DNA of 11,825 nt, taken from positions 1 to 11,825 of the forward strand of contig RFJG01000037.1 in the NCBI GenBank assembly GCA_003694965.1, read 5' to 3'. Of the stretch, positions 1 through 6,390 are shown piece by piece. Source of the DNA: Methanobacteriota archaeon. Lineage in GTDB: Archaea > Micrarchaeota > Micrarchaeia > Anstonellales > J096. Both the position numbers and the translations under genes were made by a program. The notes beneath the pieces are model-generated. The model was not told where the DNA came from, ran no database searches, and saw only the letters and a list, made by a program, of their open reading frames with translations. The stretch's first letter is position 1. The number at the start of each line of letters is the position of its first letter.

Positions 1-435
1 ATCCAATACAAGGACTATTTGCTCTCCTTCTGAGAGTTTCTCCAGCATTTTCTCATAAAAATAGGAGAGGCCAAAGCCGGGCTTCTCTATCTCATCATAG
101 TAGTTCTTCAGGAATTTTTGGAATATTCTGTAGCGTGAGTTGTATATCCTGCAATTCATATAGAAAATAGATGCTCCCTTGTTGTGCTTCTTTTTTGTCT
201 CATCAAATTTTTGCATTATGAACTTGAGGGAGGTTGTCTTCCCAGTTCCCGTCTTCCCATAGACAAAGATATTTTTAGGCTTTTGATTTTTGAGAGCAGG
301 GGCAACTTCTTTCATTATGGCGCCTATTTGCTCTTCTCTATACAACAACATATCAGGAACATAGTGTGGTGAGAGGACAGATGCATCTTTTATGAGGGCA
401 TCGTTGTTGAGTATTTCTTCAAAAGTAGGAACCAT
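1..435 (-). CDS. cdc6: Orc1/Cdc6 replication initiator, N-terminal part (runs off left edge)
   Basis: This is the first 145 codons of an archaeal origin-recognition AAA+ ATPase, which binds origins and loads the MCM helicase. The N-terminal stretch around residues 21-37 (LSPHYVPDMLLYREEQI) is the usual Orc1/Cdc6 entry into the AAA+ domain. Walker A is GKTGTGKT at residues 60-67. The segment FYMNCR (91-96) is the family strand before sensor elements, and the window ends inside Walker B (VLVLD, 141-145). Sensor 2 and the winged-helix DNA-binding domain lie outside. The start is the first in-frame ATG before the conserved region and has GAGGT 6 nt upstream. An ATG 13 nt further upstream is out of frame. 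The gene is divergent from sepF. The family call is very secure; whether it is Orc1-1 or another paralogue cannot be seen here. Confidence 0.95.
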   Translation of the reverse strand, partial: MVPTFEEILNNDALIKDASVLSPHYVPDMLLYREEQIGAIMKEVAPALKNQKPKNIFVYGKTGTGKTTSLKFIMQKFDETKKKHNKGASIFYMNCRIYNSRYRIFQKFLKNYYDEIEKPGFGLSYFYEKMLEKLSEGEQIVLVLD

Positions 436-458
436 GTAGCAACCTCATGCTGTGAAAA

Positions 459-468
459 GCTTAAAAGG
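459..468 (-). promoter_or_regulatory. Candidate TATA element for orc1/cdc6
   Basis: On the minus strand this reads CCTTTTAAGC. Its centre is about 29 nt before the ATG at 435, the archaeal TATA-to-start distance, which would give a leaderless or nearly leaderless mRNA. The GAGGT ribosome-binding motif at 442-446 would then lie upstream of the transcript start, so either the motif is chance or a more distal promoter exists. ATTATTTTTG at 497-506 on the minus strand is a weaker alternative. Confidence 0.4.
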
Positions 469-476
469 CTATTCTT

Positions 477-493
477 CCACTATTGCCACTATT
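477..493. repeat. Tandem 8-bp direct repeat CCACTATT in the orc1-sepF spacer
   Basis: CCACTATT occurs at 477-484 and again at 486-493, a 9-bp period with one G between. The pair is flanked by ATTCT at 471-475 and at 491-495. It lies just upstream of the candidate orc1 TATA element, so it could bind a regulator or the initiator itself. It does not match a known consensus that I can name. Confidence 0.6.
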
Positions 494-521
494 CTACAAA
501 AATAATCCTTACTATGTACTT

Positions 522-544
522 CTTCCTTCCCACCTTCCTTCCAC
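522..544. repeat. Imperfect tandem pyrimidine repeat in the orc1-sepF spacer
   Basis: CTTCCTTCCCAC (522-533) is followed at once by CTTCCTTCCAC (534-544), the same unit with one C missing. The block is pure pyrimidine apart from the A of each CAC and sits about 10 bp upstream of the sepF TATA element. It could be an activator site or simply a strand-biased low-complexity tract. Confidence 0.55.
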
Positions 545-552
545 CTCGGCAA

Positions 553-563
553 AGCTTTTTAAA
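553..563 (+). promoter_or_regulatory. Candidate TATA box for sepF-sec61beta-tatD
   Basis: AGCTTTTTAAA is preceded by purine-rich GGCAAAG, which resembles an archaeal BRE plus TATA box. Adding about 27 nt to its centre puts the transcript start near 585, leaving a short leader that just includes the AGGTGG ribosome-binding motif at 587-592. The similar AGCTTTAAA at 570-578 is too close to the gene to serve as its TATA box. Confidence 0.5.
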
Positions 564-596
564 CTGAATAGCTTTAAATGGTAAACAGGTGGTATG

Positions 597-962
597 ATGG
601 GAATACTAGACAAAATAACAGGAGGGAACTCTTCTGGTCCAGAAGCTCTAGAGAACCTGGATGAGGTAATTGATGAGAATGAGATCGATGTTGTAACTCC
701 AGAGGCAAAGCTTTATGTGAAGAAGGTGCACCTCAGGAATGAGGGAGACGCTGACCTTGTTATCAAGGAATTGGCAGCTGGCAACATTATACTTGTTGAT
801 ACCACTCCAATAATTAAGCAGCCAAACAGGCTCAGGACACTTACAGAGAAGATAAAGGCATTTGTCAAGAAGAATGACGGTGACATAGCTGCCTTGACAC
901 AAGGACATGAACTCATAATAACTACTCCCAACGCCGTCAAGATAGTAAAATCAAGGAAGTAA
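597..962 (+). CDS. sepF: Archaeal cell-division protein SepF
   Basis: The 121-residue product anchors the FtsZ ring to the membrane in archaea that divide with FtsZ. The N terminus (MGILDKITGG) looks like the short amphipathic membrane-targeting helix of SepF, followed by an acidic, flexible linker (about 14-35). The SepF core domain (formerly DUF552) fills residues about 36-120. Visible family features include the basic strand YVKKVHL, the helix-rich middle ending FVKKNDGD, and the dimer-forming strand with the conserved glycine (GDIAAL), closed by TTPNAVKI. Two adjacent ATGs exist, at 594 and 597. AGGTGG at 587-592 is well spaced for 597 but nearly touches 594, so 597 is preferred. It is the first gene of a plus-strand run with sec61-beta (36-bp gap) and tatD, and is divergent from orc1/cdc6. 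No ftsZ gene is in the window. Confidence 0.9.
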   Translation: MGILDKITGGNSSGPEALENLDEVIDENEIDVVTPEAKLYVKKVHLRNEGDADLVIKELAAGNIILVDTTPIIKQPNRLRTLTEKIKAFVKKNDGDIAALTQGHELIITTPNAVKIVKSRK

Positions 963-998
963 GAGAGGTACGAAAAACAAAATAGATGAGGAGTTTTT

Positions 999-1166
999 AT
1001 GGGTCTTAAGAAGAGAATTTCTCTGCCTTCAGCACATGCTGGCATAATGGGAGGATCCTTAACCCCACAGGCAGAGAGCCTCTTCATGATCTCTCCAGTT
1101 AAGTTCATAGTAGGCATCACAATATTGGCAGTAGTCATAAAACTACTCCACTTACTTATTGGTTGA
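999..1166 (+). CDS. secG: Preprotein translocase Sec61-beta/SecG subunit
   Basis: This is a small 55-residue protein with the layout of archaeal Sec61-beta (SecBeta family). It has a basic N terminus (MGLKKRISLP), a short cytosolic stretch with the family-like AGIMGG turn (residues 14-19), the ISPVK motif (31-35), and one C-terminal membrane helix (about 36-54). It would be the non-essential third subunit of the SecYE-beta channel, tail-anchored in the cytoplasmic membrane. The usual length is 50-60 residues, so it is complete. The start is set by GAGGAG at 988-993, 5 nt before the ATG. The stop codon lies 5 nt before the tatD ATG, so the two are likely translated from one mRNA. The call rests on size, topology and the ISPVK motif. 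Confidence 0.85.
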   Translation: MGLKKRISLPSAHAGIMGGSLTPQAESLFMISPVKFIVGITILAVVIKLLHLLIG

Positions 1167-1171
1167 ACTGG

Positions 1172-1921
1172 ATGGCCGTAGATAGTCATTGCCATCTTCA
1201 GGATTTTCCTTCTAAAAAAAGAAGTGAGATCCTCTCTTCTAAGGAAGTCTATCCAATAGTTACTGGATATTCTTTTTCTTCTAACAAGAAGGCAGTTGAT
1301 GTTAGTGAGGAGTATAATTTGGCTAAGGTTCTTGGCATTGCACCTCAAACAGTCATAAAGGAGAAGCCAGACCTTGAACTCTGGATAGAACACATAAAGA
1401 AGTCAAGACCTAACGCTATAGGAGAGGTTGGCTTAGATTACAAGTGGGCCACAACACCAGAACAGAGAGAGGAGCAGAAAGAAGCTCTTTCTCAATTCAT
1501 AGACTTGGCAGCTTCTATGAACAAGCCCCTTGTCATACATTGCAGGGACGCATACGATGATTTGATAGATATGATACAGGAGCATCGCTACGATGGAAAG
1601 CTTATGATGCATTCTTATTTTGGCACATATGAGCAGGCAGAGAAACTCAGCTCTTTGGCAGAGACGCTCTTTTCCATAAATACCATAAGAACAAAGGAAA
1701 AGAAGAAACTCCTCAGCTTCTATGACATAAGCCATTTTGTTGTTGAGACAGACTCCCCCTACATAGCAAGAGATCCGAGAGAAGTCAAGGAAGCGATAAC
1801 TTACATCGCTGCGATTAAGGATATGGATTTTACTACTGTAGAGGAGCAAACAGCAATTAATGCAGCATCATTTTTCTCAATAAAAAGAGAGGATGTTCTC
1901 AGTTATAAGTTCAACCTTTAA
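1172..1921 (+). CDS. tatD: TatD-family metal-dependent hydrolase/DNase
   Basis: The 249-residue TIM-barrel amidohydrolase belongs to the TatD family, whose characterised members are Mg2+-dependent 3'-5' exonucleases or DNases. All metal-site motifs are visible: HCH at residues 6-8 (H6, H8), GEVGLDY (84-90, E85), VIHCRDA (121-127, H123), MHSYFG (146-151, H147) and ETDSPY (192-197, D194). The ATG at 1172 gives the typical MxVDSHCHL start. A TTG at 1163 would add three residues and overlap the sec61-beta stop, and is less likely. GGTTGA at 1161-1166 may act as a weak ribosome-binding site. It is the last gene of the sepF run, and its 3' end overlaps the convergent methyltransferase gene by 11 bp. 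In vivo substrate (DNA repair or D-aminoacyl-tRNA type) cannot be told from sequence. Confidence 0.93.
   Translation: MAVDSHCHLQDFPSKKRSEILSSKEVYPIVTGYSFSSNKKAVDVSEEYNLAKVLGIAPQTVIKEKPDLELWIEHIKKSRPNAIGEVGLDYKWATTPEQREEQKEALSQFIDLAASMNKPLVIHCRDAYDDLIDMIQEHRYDGKLMMHSYFGTYEQAEKLSSLAETLFSINTIRTKEKKKLLSFYDISHFVVETDSPYIARDPREVKEAITYIAAIKDMDFTTVEEQTAINAASFFSIKREDVLSYKFNL
1882..1886 (-). terminator. Possible T-run terminator of the minus-strand gene cluster
   Basis: On the minus strand this is TTTTT, about 25 nt beyond the methyltransferase stop codon and inside the tatD coding region. Archaeal termination often occurs at short T-runs without a hairpin. The run is short, so this is tentative. Confidence 0.25.
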
Positions 1922-2441
1922 TTTTTCTCCAGACCTCAACTCTCTCAAAAAACAGCTCTTTCTTTCCAACTACCTCCCAACCATCCATCATCCCTATGTA
2001 TTTCTCATAATTCTCATTTTCTGTTGACACTACTATGTAGGCTCTGCCGCCTTTGTTAAGGTAGTTGCCGCATTCTTCTATGAACCTTCCAACAACTCCA
2101 TTGTCTTCTGTGGCAACATCCCCCTTTTCTGTTTCTCTGGAGAGATAGGGTGAGTTGAAAGCTATTACATCGTATCCCCCCCTAACATTTGAGAACAAGT
2201 CAGAGTAATAAGCTCTTATGTCAACATTGTTGAGCAAGCCATTCCAGCAGGCATTTTTTACTGCAATCAAGGAGATATATATGCAGTCAACGCTGTTTCC
2301 TTTCAATGCCTGCCTTATTCCTATGAAACCACTACCACAGCCAACATCCAAGAAACTCCCACTTTCCTTATCCAATGCCCTACTCAATAGATGGCTATCC
2401 TCTGCCGGCACATATACATCATCAAAAACAACCAACTTCAT
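1911..2441 (-). CDS. HemK/PrmC-like class I SAM-dependent methyltransferase, with altered motifs
   Basis: The 176-residue protein has the size and layout of archaeal/eukaryal HemK-type (Mtq2-like) methyltransferases, which modify the glutamine of the GGQ motif in release factors. The N-terminal signature VYVPAEDSHLL (9-19) and motif I DVGCGSGF (32-39) are typical. Two usual key positions differ. The catalytic NPPY is NSPY (TCA where a CCN codon is expected), and the acidic residue after strand 2 that binds the SAM ribose is a tyrosine (VDCIYIS; TAT where GAT/GAC is expected). Each is one base from consensus. Activity or substrate may therefore have changed. The ATG at 2441 overlaps the ATPase stop as ATGA. 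A longer reading from 2546 lies inside the ATPase gene and lacks family features. The 3' end overlaps tatD. Confidence 0.8.
   Translation of the reverse strand: MKLVVFDDVYVPAEDSHLLSRALDKESGSFLDVGCGSGFIGIRQALKGNSVDCIYISLIAVKNACWNGLLNNVDIRAYYSDLFSNVRGGYDVIAFNSPYLSRETEKGDVATEDNGVVGRFIEECGNYLNKGGRAYIVVSTENENYEKYIGMMDGWEVVGKKELFFERVEVWRKIKG
1922..1926 (+). terminator. Possible T-run terminator after tatD
   Basis: Five T residues directly follow the tatD stop codon, in the style of archaeal intrinsic termination. The site lies inside the 3' end of the opposing methyltransferase gene, and no hairpin is seen. The run is short, so this is tentative. Confidence 0.3.
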
Positions 2442-4981
2442 TCTGTCCACAACCCTATGCTCTTCCTTATCTCCTCTATGACAATAATGGAGGATGTTGC
2501 CAATATCACGAGGAGGAGTTCTGGCAATGTAAGGAAGGCATCGCACGAACCATTACATATGTTGTTTATGGCTTGCGGTATGAACAAGTTCCCTATTGAT
2601 GCATTTAAGGAGATGGCCATCTGCAACACTGCCATTATCCCGATGATGTAGAGTAGTACCCTGTTGTTACCCAATTTCTCATAGAAGTGGCTCTTGAAAG
2701 ACCTGCAGTTTAGGCTGTTCCATAGTTGGAAAAAGACCATCGCACTGAACCCCATAACAATTGCCTTGATATAGTCGGGCAACATTATGTGATAGAGAAG
2801 GAAGCTAATGGATGCTATGTAAAAAGCGCTGAACATTATGTTCATTACCATTTTCTTGTTGATGAGCTTTAGCTTTTTGAGAGGCTTAGATGTAAGGACA
2901 TCGCTTTTTGGCGGTTCAAAACCTTGAGCAAGAGCTGGCGGCCCATCAAGGATTAAGTTTATCCACAGTATCTGCAATGGCGTCAATGTAAATATCATAT
3001 TTCCAGCTTCGCTGATAAATCCATAGAATATCATAAGTATTGCGGAGGCATTGGCAGTAAGTTGGAACCTGAGAAAGTTCTGTATGTTTGTGAATATGTT
3101 CCTACCTATTTGTATCGCTTTTGTGAGGGTGGAGAAGTTATCATCCAATAATACTATGTCAGCAACTTCTCTGCTAACTGCAGTTCCTCTCTTTCCCATA
3201 ACGACTCCTATCTGTGCTTTTTTGAGGGCAAGAGCATCGTTGACTCCATCGCCGGTTACTGCTACGACATTCCTCCTGCTCAACACCTCAACTATTCTAA
3301 GCTTGGCTTCTGGGGTTGCTCTCGCTATTATCTTGCTCGCCATAACTCTGTCATAGAGCTCTCCATCATTATACTCCTCTATCTTGTCCCATCTTACTGG
3401 CTTCCCTTCTATGCCGACCTTCTTTGCTATGGCTTTCGCAGTCGTTGGATTATCTCCTGTTATCATCACTATAGCTATCGATGCTTTTTTCAACTCCTCT
3501 ATTGTCTCCTTAACGCCGTTCTTGGGAGCGTCCATAAATGAGAGCAGGGCAACCAAGGTTGTTTTCTTGCCTTTCCTTACGGCATATGCTATCACTTTCA
3601 TGGCCTTCTTGCCGTTCTTCTCAACTATGCTCTCTACTTCCTTTATTTCCTTCTCCATCGCAACTTCTCCTTTGCCAGATAGGTAGTGGCTGCAAAAGGG
3701 TATGACTGCTTCGGGAGCTCCTTTTATCAGCTCTCTTCCATCACTCATTTTTACAGACATATAGCCGTCTTGCGAGGAGAATGGTTTTATCTCCTTTACT
3801 CTGCTCTTCTTGAGGCTCCCGAAAATGCGCATATGCTCTTCAGCAATGGCAACATCGACCTCATTCCCCACAAGCCCCCTATCTGTTAGTTGGACTTCTG
3901 TGGCATTCACAACATCTTTGAGGAGTTCCTCCATCTCGTTGAACATACTTTTGCTGTGTTCAACTCCCTTGTAGTTTATGGAGACGAGGGATACTTTCCC
4001 CTCTGTTATCGTTCCTGTTTTGTCCGTTGCTATTATGTCAACTCTTCCGAGGCTCTCCACTGTTGCGAGCTTCCTAACTATTGCATTGCTATCTGCCATC
4101 CTCTTTATGCCCAAAGCCAATATTATCGTCAATACTGTGGTTAGTCCTTCTGGGACAGCCGCTACTGCCAATGTTATGCTCAGGAGTAGCAACTCCGTTA
4201 TGTCTGCTCCCTTGAAATAACCGGCCAACAAGAATACCAATATTATGGAGACTGCGAATGCTGAGATGTATTTTCCCAGTTCGCCCACATCTTTGTAGAG
4301 TTCGCTCTCCTCTTCCTTTACTGAGGAAAGTTTCTCCGATATTTTGCCAACTTCTGTCCTGTTTCCAGTTGCTATTACTATCGCTTTCCCGTTGCCCCTC
4401 AATACATCAGTACCTGCATAGAGTATGTTGTGCCTCTCTCCTATCCCTGCATTTTTCTTGCACACAGTACTCTTTTTGTGGACTGCTTCTGATTCTCCTG
4501 TAAGAAGGCTCTCATCAACTTCCAGCTCTTTACCCTCTATAATATACATATCGGCGGGTATTCTCTGGCCTTCTGAGAGCAATACGATGTCTCCAGGAAC
4601 AAGTTCGGAGCTGTTGACATATTCCATATTACTATCCCTTATGACAATTATCCTCTCTTCTGTATACTTACTTAATTCTTCTATGCTTTTATCTGCTTTG
4701 TATTCCAAGTAAGTTCCGAATGAGACTGACAACACTATGGCCAGAACGATCCCATAACCCTCTATCTCCTGCCCAAGATAGAAACTAATAACTGCAGCTA
4801 CTATCAAGAGGAATAGTATGGAGTTCTTAAACTGCTCTGCAACGATGGATAACAGGCCTCTCTCCTTCTTCTTCTCTATTTTATTCTCTCCATATTTCTC
4901 CTTCCTTCTCTCTGCTTCTTTTGCTGTCAATCCCTTTGCGGCATCGCTGCGGAGCTTTTTTATGACAGCTCCTTTCTTCAT
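2438..4981 (-). CDS. P2-type Ca2+-transporting ATPase (PMCA-like site)
   Basis: The 847-residue pump has every P-type ATPase landmark: TGES (161-164, actuator), PEGL in membrane helix 4 (277-280), DKTGT with the phosphorylated D320, KGAPEA (420-425, nucleotide domain), TGDNPTTA (508-515) and TGDGVND (576-582). The N-terminal cation-ATPase region and C-terminal helices 7-10 are present, so the protein is complete. Aligned by eye to SERCA, site II ligands are kept (E278, N675, D679). The site I glutamates are replaced: N644 is kept, but E771 becomes A647 and E908 becomes Q752. That is the plasma-membrane Ca2+-ATPase pattern and suggests one Ca2+ per cycle. The ATG at 4981 is chosen because AAGGAG lies 8 nt upstream. 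The ATG at 5011 would overlap the previous gene without a good site. Mn2+ transport cannot be excluded. Confidence 0.92.
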   Translation of the reverse strand: MKKGAVIKKLRSDAAKGLTAKEAERRKEKYGENKIEKKKERGLLSIVAEQFKNSILFLLIVAAVISFYLGQEIEGYGIVLAIVLSVSFGTYLEYKADKSIEELSKYTEERIIVIRDSNMEYVNSSELVPGDIVLLSEGQRIPADMYIIEGKELEVDESLLTGESEAVHKKSTVCKKNAGIGERHNILYAGTDVLRGNGKAIVIATGNRTEVGKISEKLSSVKEEESELYKDVGELGKYISAFAVSIILVFLLAGYFKGADITELLLLSITLAVAAVPEGLTTVLTIILALGIKRMADSNAIVRKLATVESLGRVDIIATDKTGTITEGKVSLVSINYKGVEHSKSMFNEMEELLKDVVNATEVQLTDRGLVGNEVDVAIAEEHMRIFGSLKKSRVKEIKPFSSQDGYMSVKMSDGRELIKGAPEAVIPFCSHYLSGKGEVAMEKEIKEVESIVEKNGKKAMKVIAYAVRKGKKTTLVALLSFMDAPKNGVKETIEELKKASIAIVMITGDNPTTAKAIAKKVGIEGKPVRWDKIEEYNDGELYDRVMASKIIARATPEAKLRIVEVLSRRNVVAVTGDGVNDALALKKAQIGVVMGKRGTAVSREVADIVLLDDNFSTLTKAIQIGRNIFTNIQNFLRFQLTANASAILMIFYGFISEAGNMIFTLTPLQILWINLILDGPPALAQGFEPPKSDVLTSKPLKKLKLINKKMVMNIMFSAFYIASISFLLYHIMLPDYIKAIVMGFSAMVFFQLWNSLNCRSFKSHFYEKLGNNRVLLYIIGIMAVLQMAISLNASIGNLFIPQAINNICNGSCDAFLTLPELLLVILATSSIIVIEEIRKSIGLWTE

Positions 4982-4989
4982 TGAATGAA

Positions 4990-4995
4990 CTCCTT
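4990..4995 (-). promoter_or_regulatory. Ribosome-binding site deciding the ATPase start
   Basis: AAGGAG on the minus strand ends 8 nt before the ATG at 4981 and abuts the stop codon of the upstream phosphohexomutase gene. This supports 4981 over the in-frame ATG at 5011 and suggests coupled translation. Confidence 0.75.
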
Positions 4996-6390
4996 TTAAC
5001 CACTTTTCCATTCTTTCCCAACCTCATCAAACAACGCAACCTTTTCCATAAATAGCTTCTTTATTTTCTCAAGGCTCTCCTTGTCCTTTGCCTCAAACCT
5101 CATCTTTATTGCTGGCAAGTTTGAGCTGGCCCTCACCAATCCCCATCCATTCTCCATCTCAACCCTTACACCACTAACACCAATTACATCGTATCCTTCC
5201 TTAATGAACATATCCTTGATTTTTTCGACGACGCCATACTTTAAGCTGTCGTCGCAATATGCCTCCATTGTTGGAGTAGCAACATAGTGTGGCAGTCCTC
5301 CAACGAGGTCGGAGAGAGGCTTTTCCTTTATGAGCTCCATTACCTTTAGAGCAGCAAAGGTTGCATCATCAAACCCATAGAAATATGGCTTCCCAAAGAA
5401 TATGTGGCCGCTCATTTCTCCAGCCAGGGCTCCCCCTAATTCGTCCAACTTCTTCTTTATGTATGAGTGTCCCGTCTTCCACATAACGGCTTTGCCGCCG
5501 GCTTTTTCCACCACCTCTTTTATTACTCTAGAGCACGTTACATCATAGACTATGGTAGTGCCGGGCATCTCCTCAACAACCTTTTTTGCAAGTAGCGCTA
5601 TGTACCTATCCGCCCACACAATATTGCCTTTTTCATCAACAACTCCTAACCTGTCTCCATCTCCATCAAATGCAATTCCTATGTCTGCTTCATTCTCTAC
5701 TACGGCTCTTCCAGTTTCTTCCATCATCTCAACAACAGATGGGTTGGGGTAGTATTTTGGAAAATTATAGTCTGGCTCCCCATTTATTGTTATGACTTCC
5801 ATCCCAGCTTCTCTCATCAATTCAGGCATAAAGAAAGAGGCTGTACCATTGCCGCAGTTAACTACAACCTTTTTCTTCCCCAATTTTCCAATATCTACCT
5901 TGCTAAATAACTCATCTCTATAATGCTCATAAAACTGCACTCTCTTATAAGAGCCACCTCCTTCCCTGAAATCCCCTCCTTCTATTATTGAGAGGAGCTC
6001 CTTAATGTCTGCTGGCCCTAAGGTTGAACTTAACGCAGAAGATAACTTTAGCCCGCTCCAACCTTTTGGGTTATGAGATGCAGTTATCATAGCTCCTCCC
6101 CTACTGCCATAGTAATGTTGTGCTGTGTAGAGCATTGGCGTTGTTGCCAAGCCTATATCTATGACATCTATGCCACTTTCCATTAATCCCTTAACAAAAG
6201 CTATCCTGAAATCCTCAGATATGTCTCTATAATCATGTCCAACTACGCAACTCTCAACTCCCTTATTATGTAAGTATGTGGAAAATCCGCGCGCTATGAG
6301 CTTTATGCTATCCTTGTTAAGTTCTTCTTCACTAACCCTCCCTCTTATATCATACTCGCGGAACATACTATTTTCTATTACCCTACTCAT
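4996..6390 (-). CDS. manB: Phosphomannomutase/phosphoglucomutase
   Basis: The 464-residue alpha-D-phosphohexomutase interconverts hexose 6- and 1-phosphates. Beside a GDP-mannose pyrophosphorylase its likely job is mannose 6-phosphate to mannose 1-phosphate. The four active-site loops are all present in order: TASHNP (103-108) with phosphoserine S105, DGDGDR (242-247, Mg2+), GEMSGH (324-329, sugar binding) and RASSN (420-424, phosphate binding). FREYDIRG (10-17) near the N terminus is typical of the PMM/PGM branch. The ATG at 6390 has GGAGGG 7 nt upstream and overlaps the preceding gene by 8 nt. A start at 6450 would add 20 residues encoded within that gene and is rejected. The gene ends 14 nt before the ATPase start. 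Glucose phosphates may also be substrates, as is common in archaeal members. Confidence 0.93.
   Translation of the reverse strand: MSRVIENSMFREYDIRGRVSEEELNKDSIKLIARGFSTYLHNKGVESCVVGHDYRDISEDFRIAFVKGLMESGIDVIDIGLATTPMLYTAQHYYGSRGGAMITASHNPKGWSGLKLSSALSSTLGPADIKELLSIIEGGDFREGGGSYKRVQFYEHYRDELFSKVDIGKLGKKKVVVNCGNGTASFFMPELMREAGMEVITINGEPDYNFPKYYPNPSVVEMMEETGRAVVENEADIGIAFDGDGDRLGVVDEKGNIVWADRYIALLAKKVVEEMPGTTIVYDVTCSRVIKEVVEKAGGKAVMWKTGHSYIKKKLDELGGALAGEMSGHIFFGKPYFYGFDDATFAALKVMELIKEKPLSDLVGGLPHYVATPTMEAYCDDSLKYGVVEKIKDMFIKEGYDVIGVSGVRVEMENGWGLVRASSNLPAIKMRFEAKDKESLEKIKKLFMEKVALFDEVGKEWKSG

Larger units (their letters stand above)
436..596. promoter_or_regulatory. Divergent intergenic region between orc1/cdc6 and sepF
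   Basis: This 161-bp non-coding stretch separates two divergent genes. It holds TATA-like elements for both directions, two short tandem repeats (477-493 and 522-544), and AGCTTT-containing A+T-rich blocks at 553-563 and 570-578. Archaeal origins often lie beside orc1/cdc6 genes, so this is a reasonable place to look for one. I see no clear match to the known origin recognition box consensus and no long A+T-rich unwinding element, so origin function is inference only. Confidence 0.5.

Noticed and set aside
436..596. Canonical origin recognition boxes
   Set aside because: I looked for the TTCCANTGGAAA-like core on both strands and found no convincing copy, so no origin is annotated as such.
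963..998. Possible extra small gene between sepF and sec61-beta
   Set aside because: Only 36 bp are free and they contain the ribosome-binding site for sec61-beta; there is no room for a gene.
1163..1171. TTG start for tatD three codons upstream
   Set aside because: The ATG at 1172 gives the standard TatD N terminus with the HxH motif close to the start, and TTG is a weaker start codon.
713..1393. Minus-strand open frame of about 226 codons across sepF, sec61-beta and tatD
   Set aside because: It runs antisense to three genes with clear family signatures and good ribosome-binding sites, and its product shows no recognisable domain.
2442..2546. 35-residue N-terminal extension of the methyltransferase
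   Set aside because: It lies entirely within the ATPase coding region, precedes the normal family N terminus, and the ATGA overlap at 2441 gives a better start.
4982..5011. 10-residue N-terminal extension of the ATPase
   Set aside because: The upstream ATG overlaps the phosphohexomutase gene without a good ribosome-binding site, while AAGGAG is correctly spaced for the ATG at 4981.
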